Below are positions 51,282 to 59,454 of a DNA stretch of 64,000 nucleotides, piece after piece. The position numbers and the translations under genes were made by a program. The notes below the pieces were generated by a model, which did not search any database, was not told where the DNA came from, and saw nothing but the letters and a program-made list of their open reading frames with translations. This DNA is from Nocardioides potassii (GTDB lineage Bacteria; Actinomycetota; Actinomycetes; Propionibacteriales; Nocardioidaceae): NCBI RefSeq assembly GCF_021648885.1, contig NZ_JAKJHZ010000001.1, positions 1-64,000 on the forward strand, in the 5' to 3' direction. How positions within the stretch are numbered: position 1 is the first letter of the stretch; each line of letters starts with the position of its first letter.

Positions 51282-51315
51282 CCACTATCTCTACTGTTTC
51301 ACCTGACAAACCTCA
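51282..51315 (+). promoter_or_regulatory. 34-bp motif shared with the Rrf2 gene promoter, copy 1
   Basis: Aligns without gaps to 52345-52378 with 24 of 34 matching bases, including CCACT-TCTCT and a 9-bp block CTGACAAAC (51303-51311). Lies 45 bp upstream of the TSUP transporter start. Candidate binding site for the Rrf2 protein. Confidence 0.5.
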
Positions 51316-51359
51316 GACACTCGACTCATCGCGTTGACCCCAGTGGAAGGTGCCTGCAC

Positions 51360-52262
51360 GTGCGCAAGCTCATCGTTCTCGGCTTCGTGGGCCTCGTCGC
51401 CCAGCTGATCGACGGATCCCTGGGCATGGCCTACGGCGTGACGTCCTCGACCCTCCTGCTCGCTGCCGGCGTCGCCCCGGCCGCGGCCTCGGCCGCCGTC
51501 CACTTCTCCGAGATCGGCACGTCGCTGGTCTCCGGTGCCTCGCACCACAAGTTCGGCAACGTCGACTGGCGCACCGTGTCGATCCTGGCCCTGCCGGGCT
51601 TCATCGGCGCCTTCATCGGCGCGACGCTGCTGTCCAACATGGACGCCGCCGTCGCCAAGCCCGTCGTCGCCGTGATCCTGCTGAGCCTCGGCTTCTACGT
51701 CGTCTACCGCTTCCTCAAGCTGGGCGGCGCCCGCCCGACCTTCAAGGGCCACCCGTCCGCGTTCTTCCTGGCCCCCATGGGCCTCGTCGCTGGCACGCTG
51801 GACGCCGTCGGTGGCGGCGGCTGGGGACCGGTCGGCACCACCTCGCTGCTGTCGAGCGGTCGCCTCGAGCCCCGCAAGGTCGTCGGGTCGATCGACACCT
51901 CCGAGTTCGTCGTCGCCGTCGGCGCCTCGCTCGGCTTCATCTTCGGCCTCGGCTCCCAGGGCATCAACTGGGGCTACGCCGTCGCGCTGCTCGCCGGTGG
52001 CGTGGTCGCCGCCCCGATCGCCGCCTGGCTGGTCAAGCACCTCGCGGCCCGCGTCCTCGGCGTCGCCGCCGGTGGCCTGATCATCCTCACCAACTCCAAG
52101 ACGCTCCTCGAGGCCTTCGGCGTCCCGGGCGTCGGCGTCGCCACCGCCGCTGCGGTGATCTTCGTCCTCTGGGTCTCGGGCATCGTCTGGGCCGTCAAGC
52201 AGGAGCGCCGCGCGAAGTCCGAGGCTGCCGACGAGCGCGAGCTCGAGGCCGCTCCGGCCTGA
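51360..52262 (+). CDS. TSUP-family (TauE/SafE-like) sulfite/sulfonate transporter
   Basis: 300 residues from GTG at 51360 (GGAAGG upstream). Eight or so helices. Family segments are IDGSLGMAYGVTSSTLLLAA, AVHFSEIGTSLVSGASHHKFG near the N-terminus and AVGGGGWGPVGTTSLLSSGR with VGSIDTSEFVVAVG in the second half. TSUP proteins move sulfite, sulfonates or thiosulfate. The adjacent Rrf2 regulator and shared upstream motif fit a sulfur-metabolism role (inference). Confidence 0.82.
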   Translation: MRKLIVLGFVGLVAQLIDGSLGMAYGVTSSTLLLAAGVAPAAASAAVHFSEIGTSLVSGASHHKFGNVDWRTVSILALPGFIGAFIGATLLSNMDAAVAKPVVAVILLSLGFYVVYRFLKLGGARPTFKGHPSAFFLAPMGLVAGTLDAVGGGGWGPVGTTSLLSSGRLEPRKVVGSIDTSEFVVAVGASLGFIFGLGSQGINWGYAVALLAGGVVAAPIAAWLVKHLAARVLGVAAGGLIILTNSKTLLEAFGVPGVGVATAAAVIFVLWVSGIVWAVKQERRAKSEAADERELEAAPA

Positions 52263-52344
52263 CGCACGCCGTCGTACGCCGCCACGTCCGCAGCGCGCGG
52301 GAGGGGCGGCGTACGGACACGTCCGGAGCAGACGGGGCCAAGCA

Positions 52345-52378
52345 CCACTGTCTCTGCCGACATATCTGACAAACTGCA
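52345..52378 (+). promoter_or_regulatory. 34-bp motif shared with the TSUP promoter, copy 2
   Basis: Second copy of the motif, ending 3 nt before the Rrf2 ATG at 52382, overlapping a possible -10 TATCTG (52363-52368). This placement fits autorepression. Confidence 0.5.
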
Positions 52379-52381
52379 CCT

Positions 52382-52840
52382 ATGCGCGTCTCCGCCAAAG
52401 CCGACTACGCCCTCCGGGCCCTGATCGAGATCGCGGTGCGCACCGACGGCACGGCCGTCAGCGCCGAGCAGCTCGGCAAGGCCCAGGGCATCCCCCACGG
52501 CTTCCTCCAGGCGATCCTCGCCGACCTCCGACGTGCTGACGTCGTCGTGTCGCAGCGCGGCCAGTCGGGCGGGTGGCGCTTCGCGCGCGACCCCGGCACG
52601 GTCAGCGTGGCCGACGTCATCCGGGCTGTCGACGGCCCGCTCGTCTCGGTCTACGGCCTGCGGCCCGAGGCCGTGGAGTACGACGACTCGGCGCAGGTGC
52701 TCCAGCGCGTGTGGATCGCCGCCCGCAGCTCGCTGCGCTCGGTGTTCGAGCAGGTGACCATCCAGGACCTCGCCGACGGCAGCCTGCCCACCACGGTCGA
52801 CGCGCTCACCCAGGACGAGGACGCCTGGCAGCCCCACTGA
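52382..52840 (+). CDS. Rrf2-family transcriptional regulator lacking cysteines
   Basis: 152 residues. Winged helix: MRVSAKADYALRALIEIAVR, IPHGFLQAILADLRRADVVV, and SQRGQSGGWRFARDP (the wing). The sequence has no cysteine at all, so it cannot hold the Fe-S cluster of IscR or NsrR. That points to a CymR-like regulator that senses a metabolite or partner enzyme. Downstream of the TSUP transporter, with which it shares an upstream motif. Confidence 0.83.
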   Translation: MRVSAKADYALRALIEIAVRTDGTAVSAEQLGKAQGIPHGFLQAILADLRRADVVVSQRGQSGGWRFARDPGTVSVADVIRAVDGPLVSVYGLRPEAVEYDDSAQVLQRVWIAARSSLRSVFEQVTIQDLADGSLPTTVDALTQDEDAWQPH

Positions 52841-52847
52841 GCCACAC

Positions 52848-52938
52848 CGCTGGTCGAGGAGGTCGCGCAGCGACCGTCGCGAGACCCGCTCGATCCGTGG
52901 TCTCGTGACAGGCGCCAGGGCGCCTTCGTCGACCAGCG
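52848..52938. repeat. Dispersed palindromic element, member 2
   Basis: Begins CGCTGGTCGAGGAGGTCGCG and ends TTCGTCGACCAGCG; inner arms CGCGAGACC/GGTCTCGTG. Fills the gap between convergent genes, so it can serve as a two-way terminator. Confidence 0.7.
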
Positions 52939-52944
52939 AGAGGG

Positions 52945-53481
52945 TCAGGCGGCCAGCCGCCGGTTGACCTGCTTGCGGCGCCGGGCGACCTTGGCCAGCC
53001 GCTTGTCGAGGCGGGCTTCCTCCTCCATCAGCGCGATCCTCGCCACCTGGGCCGCGAGCTGCTCGTCGCCGAGGTTGTCGGGCAGCACGTGCACCCGGTC
53101 GGGCTTGACCAGGGACACCCACGCGGCCGGCGGCTGTGCCGCGAAGCCGCTCGTCACCACCAGGACCACCTTGAAGCCGGCGAGCCCGTCGAGGGCGAGC
53201 GCGGCCTGCTCGGAGGTGGCGTCGAAGAACGCCGGGACGCTCGCGAACACGTCGGCCTTCGCCTTCCATGCCCTGCGGCACACCTTCGCCCACGCTCCCT
53301 CGACCTCCTTGCGGCTCATCCCGGCGGCCCTGTGGGCGCGGGTGATCTCGATGCCGGCGAGGTCGAGCACCTCGGCGTCGACGTCCGGGGTGGCGACCCG
53401 GCCGAGGCGCAGGTCCTCGCGCATCTCGTCGAGGTCGACGGTGTCGGGACCGAGGTGGAGCAGGAACAGTCGCTTGGCCAT
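52945..53481 (-). CDS. Hypothetical protein, weakly sulfotransferase-like
   Basis: 178 residues, starting MAKRLFLLHLGPDTVDLDEM. The order 'HxGP near the start, then AWAKVCRRAWKAKADVFASV, then a central DATSEQAALALDGLAGFKVV' resembles actinobacterial sulfotransferase-like proteins, in which a VISHE-type segment and an xARDLxxQxPAAW segment occur. Here the second reads LVVTSGFAAQPPAAW, so the usual Arg-Asp is lost. The C-terminal tail is very basic (LDKRLAKVARRRKQVNRRL). Enzymatic activity is doubtful. Confidence 0.5.
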   Translation of the reverse strand: MAKRLFLLHLGPDTVDLDEMREDLRLGRVATPDVDAEVLDLAGIEITRAHRAAGMSRKEVEGAWAKVCRRAWKAKADVFASVPAFFDATSEQAALALDGLAGFKVVLVVTSGFAAQPPAAWVSLVKPDRVHVLPDNLGDEQLAAQVARIALMEEEARLDKRLAKVARRRKQVNRRLAA

Positions 53482-53550
53482 GGCGCCAGCCTCGTCGGGG
53501 CGTACGACGACTGCGTGAACGCGAGCCGTCGAGGGCCAGAACAGTGCTGG

Positions 53551-54183
53551 TCAGTCGGTCGGGACGGCGCGCAGCCAGCTGACGAGCGGGCGCAGCGTCT
53601 TCCAGTCCGAGCGGACCCGGTCGACCAGGCTCGCGTCGATGGCGTCGGCCTCGAAGCCGTAGGACTTGTTGGCGATCAGCTGCCTGCAGCGCAGCAGCTC
53701 GATGCGGGGGTGGTTCGCGTCGTAGCCGCGCGGCGAGGTCTTGAGCCGGTCGCCGCCGATCTCGAAGCCGTCCTTCTCGAGTCGCCTCAGCACCCGCTCG
53801 AGCGCCGTGCCGGACTTCTCGTCGGCCATCGCCTCGCGGATCGCGGACAGTCGCGGCCCGTCGGCGTCGTAGAAGCCACCGCCGACCCGGGTGCCGCGCG
53901 CGGAGATCTCGACGTACCACCCGGTCGACGGGCCGGCGCCGACGTACGCGCCCTGGTGGGTCTTGTAGGGCGTCTTGTCCTTGGCGAAGCGGACGTCGCG
54001 GTAGGGGCGGAACACCTTGGCGGGACCGAACTCCGGCTCGAGCTCGGCGACCAGCGCCTTCATCGGCGCCTCGACCGAGTCCTTCCAGACCTGCTTGTTG
54101 GCCTCCCAGAACGACTTGGAGTTGTCCATCTCGAGGTCGTCGTAGAAGTCCAGCGCCGCGACGGGGAATCCGGTGAAGCTCAC
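53551..54183 (-). CDS. DUF2461 domain protein
   Basis: 210 residues. The family's start FTGFPVAALDFYDDLEMDNS with SKSFWEANKQVWKDSVEAP, plus the middle VFRPYRDVRFAKDKTPYKTH and WYVEISARGTRVGGGFY, are diagnostic of DUF2461 (TIGR02453-like). Function unknown. Followed on the same strand by the sulfotransferase-like gene after a 69-bp gap and preceded 1 bp upstream by a lipoprotein gene. Confidence 0.83.
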   Translation of the reverse strand: MSFTGFPVAALDFYDDLEMDNSKSFWEANKQVWKDSVEAPMKALVAELEPEFGPAKVFRPYRDVRFAKDKTPYKTHQGAYVGAGPSTGWYVEISARGTRVGGGFYDADGPRLSAIREAMADEKSGTALERVLRRLEKDGFEIGGDRLKTSPRGYDANHPRIELLRCRQLIANKSYGFEADAIDASLVDRVRSDWKTLRPLVSWLRAVPTD

Positions 54184-54184
54184 G

Positions 54185-55285
54185 TCAGGTGACGGTAGCC
54201 CACACCATCTCGTCGCCCTCCTCGCCGTACGACGACAGGGTGAGCACCCCGCCGCCGCAGGCCGGTTCGCCGAGGAAGGCGTTGCCGACCGAGCGAGACT
54301 CGTAGGCGACCTCCAGCGTGTGGTCCGGGGTCCAGCGCATCAGCCGTGCGGGCTCGTCAGGGCCCTGCGGGTCGCGGACGAAGAACACCGAGTCGCCGCA
54401 GGGGAGCGCGGTGCCGGTGGTGCCCGGACCGAGGTCGAAGTACTCGCCGCCGGCCGACGCGCGGAAGACGGCCTCCTCCTGTCGGCGCGGCCTGGGCACC
54501 TCCGACCACACGACGCCGTCGGCAGTGGCGGCGACGTCCCAGCCGGTGCACTCGGTCGGACCGTCGATCGGCCGCGGCACGCCGGCCTCGAGGATGTTGA
54601 GCGTCCGGCAGGCGGGGCGGCCGTCGTCGAACGTCATCATGCCGACGCCGTGCTCGCTCGCCGTGAGGTTGGAGAAGCCGGTCCGGAGCGGGGCGCACCA
54701 GCCGTCCTCGCCGTTGCTGTCGGCGAGAGCGCTGGTCGCGAGGCAGTAGGCGCCGCCGTCGCCGTAGGTCGGGTAGTAGAGGTCGCCGCCGGTGAGCGCC
54801 CAGGAACCACCGCTCGCGGCGACGGGGGAGACGACGTCATGCTCCTCGCCAGTGGCGAGGTCGATCGCCACCACCTTGCTGGGCGCGGTCTCCGCCGTGT
54901 CCTGCGTGACCACCACGGCCCAGTCCTCGCTCATCAGCAGCTCGGAGATCGTGCGGCCCGCCCCCGCGGTGACCTCGATGCACTCCTCGACCTCGTCCTC
55001 ACCCCCGGTGGCGGTGCGGTCGGACACGCAGGCGGCGGACTGGTCGTCCGGGACGATGCCCGTCCACCGCTCGCCGATGACGGCGCGGCTCGCGGCTCCG
55101 TAGCCGGTGGCGTTCCAGTCGAGCAGCGCCTCCCTGGGCTCGACCGTCGCCGGGTCGTCGAGCGTCCCGCCGGCGGGTGCGCTCGACGGCTCCGGCGTCG
55201 CCGGGTCGTCGGTCGGTGCGTCGGTCCCGGTGCAGCCCGTCAGCACGACCAGGAGCGCCAGCGTGGTCGTCGTACGCCCGTGCAC
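54185..55285 (-). CDS. Lipoprotein of unknown function, possibly beta-propeller
   Basis: 366 residues from GTG at 55285. Lipoprotein signal TTTLALLVVLTGC with Cys at about 18, then a Pro/Thr/Asp-rich linker (TDAPTDDPATPEP). The rest is repeat-like with WAVVVTQDTAE, KVVAIDLATGEEHDVV, WALTGGDLYYPTYG and GVVWSEVPR, consistent with propeller blades, and many Cys (CVSDRT, ECIEV, YCLAT, WCAPL, ACRTL, ECTGW). Two bases separate it from the peptidase gene; likely one operon. Confidence 0.68.
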   Translation of the reverse strand: MHGRTTTTLALLVVLTGCTGTDAPTDDPATPEPSSAPAGGTLDDPATVEPREALLDWNATGYGAASRAVIGERWTGIVPDDQSAACVSDRTATGGEDEVEECIEVTAGAGRTISELLMSEDWAVVVTQDTAETAPSKVVAIDLATGEEHDVVSPVAASGGSWALTGGDLYYPTYGDGGAYCLATSALADSNGEDGWCAPLRTGFSNLTASEHGVGMMTFDDGRPACRTLNILEAGVPRPIDGPTECTGWDVAATADGVVWSEVPRPRRQEEAVFRASAGGEYFDLGPGTTGTALPCGDSVFFVRDPQGPDEPARLMRWTPDHTLEVAYESRSVGNAFLGEPACGGGVLTLSSYGEEGDEMVWATVT

Positions 55286-55286
55286 G

Positions 55287-56522
55287 TCAGACGCCGATGT
55301 TGTGCTGGAAGTGGTCGAGGTTGGCCCGGTAGGACTTGTAGGCGTTGCGCCACTGCACGCGCTCGATCGCCGGCTCGCTGGGGTCGAACCGTGACTGGTC
55401 CCACGGCTCGAAGTAGCCGATCTTCCGGTTGCCGTCCGGGTCCTGGTCGAAGCCGCGGCCGACCTGGAAGTGCCCGCTCGCGTCGTCGTCGAGGTAGGGG
55501 TAGTACTGCTTGAGGAGCACCGGGTGGAGGATCACCGGCGCGCGGTAGTCGGTGATGTGGCGCATCATCACGCGGTACCACTGCTTGAACGTGAAGTCGC
55601 TGATGTCGAGCACGACGTAGGGTCCGGCGGCGGTCTCCTCGTCGTAGTCGGTCTTGTTGTTGGCGACCCGCACCATGTCGGAGATCGCGGTGCCGGCGGA
55701 GGTGGTGCCGAGGCGACGCGCCCAGTAGGCCTGCGTCTTCCGCTGTCCCTGCGAGCTCCAGCCGATCGCCTGCATCGTGGCGGGGCCGCACCACCAGGTC
55801 TGGTGCTGCGCCTTCGCGACCTTGCTGGTGAGGATCTTGTCCTTCGTGGGGTACGACGCGCCGTACCCGCCGCGGGCGTCGATCCCCGAGCCGGTGGTCA
55901 CCTCGGGGTGGTCCTCGGCGAAGTCCTCGGGAAGCGCGACCCCCTGGACCTCGTGGCGCAGCATCCAGACCTTCCCGACCGACTGCGCTGCCATCGTGAG
56001 CTCGGCGCGCTCGGCCTCCTCCCGCTCCGCGTCGCTGCGGGCCATGGCCCGACCCAGTACGCCGTCCGCGTCGAGGTCGCCGGTCCGCTCGGCCCGCCGG
56101 CCGAAGACCGGCGGGCTCTCCAGCCGGGCGGTCAGGGTCTCGCGCGACTGGTTGGTCCAGCCGAAGCCGAGGCAGTAGCGCTGGCCGTCGAAGGTCGCGC
56201 ACCGGACCGCCGCGCGCGCCGCCGCCGTACGTCCCTGAGCCAGCCGCGCAACTGCGCCGGCGGCGACGACCCGCTCGATCTCGGCGCGCATCTCGGTCGT
56301 CACCCTGCCGCGGCCCGCGGTTCCGGCGCGCGGGGCCGACTCGGCTGCCGGCGTGATGGCGTCCCGCTCCTCGTCGCCGTCCGGGAGCAGCGGGACGGCG
56401 CCGAGGGTCAGCGCGAGGACAGCCGCGGCGATCGTGGCGGGGTGCCGCCAGAGCGGACGCGACGTGTCGTCGGCAGCGATGCGATGGGCGAGGCGTTGGG
56501 CGAGCGGGCGGAGCACGGGCAT
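55287..56522 (-). CDS. C39-like papain-fold peptidase, membrane-anchored
   Basis: 411 residues from ATG at 56522. One N-terminal helix (TIAAAVLALTLGAVPLLP) is followed by an Arg/Glu-rich region and then a C39-type domain: catalytic Cys in HQTWWCGPATMQAIGWSSQG, then APVILHPVLLKQYYPYL and His in ASGHFQVGRGFDQDPDG, with the downstream IGYFEPWDQ. Domain order and spacing fit peptidase_C39_2, usually outside the cell. Substrate unknown. Followed by a lipoprotein gene almost without gap. Confidence 0.75.
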   Translation of the reverse strand: MPVLRPLAQRLAHRIAADDTSRPLWRHPATIAAAVLALTLGAVPLLPDGDEERDAITPAAESAPRAGTAGRGRVTTEMRAEIERVVAAGAVARLAQGRTAAARAAVRCATFDGQRYCLGFGWTNQSRETLTARLESPPVFGRRAERTGDLDADGVLGRAMARSDAEREEAERAELTMAAQSVGKVWMLRHEVQGVALPEDFAEDHPEVTTGSGIDARGGYGASYPTKDKILTSKVAKAQHQTWWCGPATMQAIGWSSQGQRKTQAYWARRLGTTSAGTAISDMVRVANNKTDYDEETAAGPYVVLDISDFTFKQWYRVMMRHITDYRAPVILHPVLLKQYYPYLDDDASGHFQVGRGFDQDPDGNRKIGYFEPWDQSRFDPSEPAIERVQWRNAYKSYRANLDHFQHNIGV

Positions 56523-56580
56523 GGGGGAAGGGCCTTCGATCCGAGAACACGGACGCCCCACTGTCCCCTCTGGTCACATC

Positions 56581-56727
56581 CTTCGCAAGTGCCCCATCGA
56601 CGATTGCAGGTGACCGGGCACTTCGTGCCCGTCCTGGACATCGACTGGGCACTTCCTGGACCTTGCGGAGGGCGGACGGGCAGGAACTGCCCGGTCGGCG
56701 CCGGAGACGGGCAGGAAGTGCCCGGTC
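56581..56727. repeat. Periodic palindrome array 3' of tRNA-Gly
   Basis: Full units at 56612-56633, 56675-56696 and 56706-56727, a partial at 56643-56661 and a decayed one near 56581-56599. Cores are GGGCACTTCGTGCCC, TGGGCACTTCCTGG, GGGCAGGAACTGCCC and GGGCAGGAAGTGCCC, with GAC/GTC ends. Unit starts are 31-32 bp apart. The last two units lie in the opposite orientation to the first two. Confidence 0.75.
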
Positions 56728-56740
56728 AGGTGATCTGGAC

Positions 56741-56816
56741 TGGAGCGGATGACGAGACTCGAACTCGCGACATCGACCTTGGGAAGGTCGCGCTCTACCA
56801 ACTGAGCTACATCCGC
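56741..56816 (-). tRNA. tRNA-Gly (anticodon CCC)
   Basis: Acceptor stem GCGGATG (56816-56810) pairs with CATCCGC; discriminator U and encoded CCA end at 56741. D arm GCTC..GAGC, anticodon stem CGACC/GGTCG with loop TTCCCAA, so anticodon CCC reads GGG. T arm GCGAGTTCGAGTCTCGT. The U73 discriminator is typical for glycine. A palindrome array starts 13 bp beyond its 3' end. Confidence 0.93.
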
Positions 56817-56856
56817 ATGCCGTACGACGACGGCTGGCCGAACGATACCGGACCGC

Positions 56857-57618
56857 TCAGCGCACCTCGGACAGACCGGGTCGCTTGGCGGAGACGGTGT
56901 CCCCGGAGGAGCGGCCGGTGACCCGGCGGTGGACCCAAGGGACGAGGAACTCGCGGGTCCACTGGGCGTTGGCCGCCCAGGTCTCCCGGCGTCCGAGGAC
57001 GGGCAGCGGGTCGAGCTCGACGGGCGGGATGGTGTGCGTGACGCCGAGGGCGTCGAGCACGGCTCGGGCGATGTAGGTGTGGCCGAAGGAGTTGAGGTGC
57101 ATCCGGTCGGCGTCCATCGCGGCGGCGATCTCGACGTCGCGCATCCGCCACATGTCGACGAGGGTCACGCCGTGGCGGTCGGCGATCTCGCGGACCCACT
57201 CGTTGAAGATCGCCATCCGGCCGCGGACGGGTCCGTAGATGCCACCGGCGCCCGGGTCGTAGACCGTGAACATCACGACCCACGCGCCCGTCGCGACCAG
57301 GCGCGCGACCGCGGCGTCGTACGTCGCTGCGATCGCGTCGATGTCGACGCGCGGGCGGAGCACGTCGTTGCCGCCGCCGTGGATCGTGATGAGGTCGGGC
57401 TCGAGCGCGATGGCCGCGTCGACCTGCTCGGCGACGATCGGGCCGAGCTTGCGGCCGCGGATCGCGAGGTTGGCGTAGCCGAAGTCGTCGGTCCGGGTGG
57501 CGAGAACCTCGGCGACGCGGTCGGCCCAGCCGCGCAGGCCGTTGGGGCGTGACGGGTCGGGGTCGCCGACCCCCTCGGTGAACGAGTCGCCGATGGCGAC
57601 GTAGCGGTGGAAGGTCAC
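56857..57618 (-). CDS. SGNH/GDSL hydrolase
   Basis: 253 residues from GTG at 57618 (VTFHRYVAIGDSFTEGVGD). The four SGNH blocks are GDSFTEG (catalytic Ser), ANLAIRGRKL (the conserved Gly), IHGGGNDVLRPR (Asn) and DRMHLNSFGHTYIA (Asp and His). A secretion signal is not visible, so it is probably cytoplasmic. Lipase/esterase-type acyl hydrolase; the substrate is unknown. A TTG at 57633 is an alternative start. Confidence 0.83.
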   Translation of the reverse strand: MTFHRYVAIGDSFTEGVGDPDPSRPNGLRGWADRVAEVLATRTDDFGYANLAIRGRKLGPIVAEQVDAAIALEPDLITIHGGGNDVLRPRVDIDAIAATYDAAVARLVATGAWVVMFTVYDPGAGGIYGPVRGRMAIFNEWVREIADRHGVTLVDMWRMRDVEIAAAMDADRMHLNSFGHTYIARAVLDALGVTHTIPPVELDPLPVLGRRETWAANAQWTREFLVPWVHRRVTGRSSGDTVSAKRPGLSEVR

Positions 57619-57634
57619 CGGGACATTCTGCAAG

Positions 57635-57672
57635 AGGTCTCGTGACGCGACTTCGTCGCTCCTCGACCAACG
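57635..57672. repeat. Dispersed palindromic element, half-copy
   Basis: GAGGTCTCGTGACGCGACTT then CGTCGCTCCTCGACCAACG matches one arm of the 52848-52938 element (GGTCTCGTGAC and TCGACCA parts). It lies in the divergent gap between the SGNH hydrolase and dcd. Confidence 0.55.
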
Positions 57673-57694
57673 GCGCGGGCGCTAGGTTGGCCGC

Positions 57695-58270
57695 GTGCTG
57701 CTCTCAGACCGCGACATCATCGCCGAGATCGACGCCGGCCGGATCGCGCTGGACCCGTGGGACCCGCAGATGCTGCAGCCGTCCAGCATCGACGTACGCC
57801 TCGACCGGTTCTTCCGCGTCTTCGAGAACCACCGCTACCCCCACATCGACCCGGCGGCCGACCAGTCCGAGCTCACCCGCGAGGTCGAGCCGGAGGGCGA
57901 CGAGCCGTTCATCCTGCACCCCGGCGAGTTCGTCCTGGGCTCGACCTACGAGGTGGTGAGCCTGCCCGACGACGTCGCCGCGCGCGTCGAGGGCAAGTCC
58001 TCGCTCGGCCGGCTCGGCCTGCTCACCCACGCGACCGCCGGCTTCGTCGACCCCGGCTTCTCCGGCCATGTCACCCTCGAGCTGGCCAACGTCGCGACGC
58101 TGCCCATCAAGCTCTACCCGGGCATGAAGATCGGCCAGTTCTGCTTCTTCCGGCTCTCCTCGCCGAGCGAGCACCCCTACGGCTCCGAGAAGTACGGCTC
58201 GCGCTACCAGGGCCAGCGCGGCCCGACGCCGAGCCGGTCCTTCCAGAACTTCCACCGCACGGAGATCTGA
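57695..58270 (+). CDS. dcd: dCTP deaminase, probably bifunctional with dUTPase activity
   Basis: 191 residues. Very similar by eye to the mycobacterial Dcd: [98 protein letters not shown] and [20 protein letters not shown]. The Mycobacterium enzyme converts dCTP directly to dUMP, so the same is expected here (inference). This keeps dUTP low and provides thymidylate precursors. GTG at 57695 with TAGGTT 6 nt upstream indicates a leaderless mRNA. Confidence 0.9.
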   Translation: MLLSDRDIIAEIDAGRIALDPWDPQMLQPSSIDVRLDRFFRVFENHRYPHIDPAADQSELTREVEPEGDEPFILHPGEFVLGSTYEVVSLPDDVAARVEGKSSLGRLGLLTHATAGFVDPGFSGHVTLELANVATLPIKLYPGMKIGQFCFFRLSSPSEHPYGSEKYGSRYQGQRGPTPSRSFQNFHRTEI

Positions 58271-58333
58271 CGCCGATCCGGTCCCGCATCGTGGATTAGG
58301 GCACACCCGCGTTGCGTTAATGCCGGCGCTCAT

Positions 58334-58355
58334 GGTTAGGCTGACCTTAGTTAGG
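58334..58355 (+). promoter_or_regulatory. DtxR/IdeR-type iron box
   Basis: GGTTAGGCTGACC (58334-58346) differs at one base from the iron-box core GGTTAGGCTAACC, and the following TTAGTTAGG extends the half-sites. Placed about 26-47 bp before the siderophore-binding-protein start, so iron-loaded IdeR/DtxR should repress the uptake operon. Confidence 0.75.
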
Positions 58356-58380
58356 TCATCCTCACCTCGATGGAGCATTG

Positions 58381-59433
58381 ATGAAGCGCACGCTCGCCGC
58401 GACCACCATGACCGGCCTGCTGGTCGCCGCGGCCCTCACCGGCTGCAGCACCGGCTCGACCACCGCGGACACGGCCGCCGAGCCGACGGCCACCACGCAG
58501 GTCGAGTCCGACGCCTTCCCGGTGACGATCGAGCACGCCCTGGGGGAGACCACGATCGAGGAGGAGCCCACCCGTGTCGTCGCCGTGGGCTACGCGGAGG
58601 CCGACTACCCGCTGTCGCTCGGCGTCGTGCCGGTCGGCGCGGACAAGATCGAGTACGCCGGCAACGCCAATGGCTCGTCCGACTGGTTCGACGAGGCGCT
58701 GGCCGACATCGACGGCGCGGAGCAGCCGACCCGCTTCAGCACCACCGACGGCGTGCCGGTCGATGAGATCGTCAAGCTCCAGCCCGACCTGGTGACCGCG
58801 ACGCAGTCCGGCATGACGCAGGAGGAGTACGACAAGCTCACCGAGGCGGGCATCCCCGTCGTCGCCTACCCCAACGCGCCCTACAACACCACGTGGCAGG
58901 AGTCGCTGGAGATGGTCGGCGAGGCACTCGGCCGCAGTGACGTGGCCGACGAGCTGAAGGCCGAGACCGAGCAGGTCATCGCCGACACCGCTGCGAAGTA
59001 CCCCCAGCTCGAGGGCAAGACCTTCACCTTCGCCGGACCCAACGCCGACCCGTCGTCGTTCTACGTCTACACCAAGATGGACAACCGCCCGCGCCTGCTC
59101 GCCGAGCTCGGCATGGTCAACTCGCCGTTCGTCGAGGAGCGCAGCGAGCCCGGCCAGTTCCTCTTCAACATCTCCGCCGAGCGCACCGAGCAGCTCGACG
59201 CCGACGTGTTCCTGACCTACGCCACCTCCGAGGACAACGTGCAGGAGCTCGCCGACGACCCGCTGTTCCAGCAGATCCCGGCCGTGGCCGACAACCGCTG
59301 GTACGCCACCGTCGAGCTGACCGAGGCCATCGGGCTCTCCGCGCCGTCCCCGCTCTCGATCCCGGTCGGCATGGAGCGCTACATCCCCCAGGTCGCCGCG
59401 GCCGTCGACGGCGACGGCTCCACCCCGTCCTGA
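58381..59433 (+). CDS. Iron-siderophore ABC transporter substrate-binding lipoprotein
   Basis: 350 residues, starting ATG 58381. Signal LVAAALTGC with lipobox Cys at about 22. The rest is the FhuD/FecB-like fold: EEPTRVVAVGYAEADYPLSL, the helix-linked VPVDEIVKLQPDLVTATQSG, AGIPVVAYPNAPYN and VNSPFVEERSE. It catches ferric siderophores outside the membrane for the two permeases that follow. First gene of the operon, behind the iron box. Confidence 0.87.
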   Translation: MKRTLAATTMTGLLVAAALTGCSTGSTTADTAAEPTATTQVESDAFPVTIEHALGETTIEEEPTRVVAVGYAEADYPLSLGVVPVGADKIEYAGNANGSSDWFDEALADIDGAEQPTRFSTTDGVPVDEIVKLQPDLVTATQSGMTQEEYDKLTEAGIPVVAYPNAPYNTTWQESLEMVGEALGRSDVADELKAETEQVIADTAAKYPQLEGKTFTFAGPNADPSSFYVYTKMDNRPRLLAELGMVNSPFVEERSEPGQFLFNISAERTEQLDADVFLTYATSEDNVQELADDPLFQQIPAVADNRWYATVELTEAIGLSAPSPLSIPVGMERYIPQVAAAVDGDGSTPS

Positions 59434-59454
59434 TCCGACAGCGCTGACCCGACG

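Noticed and set aside
56581..56727. Possible small CRISPR array
   Set aside because: Gaps between units are only about 9-13 bp, units are palindromes in alternating orientation, and no cas genes are nearby.
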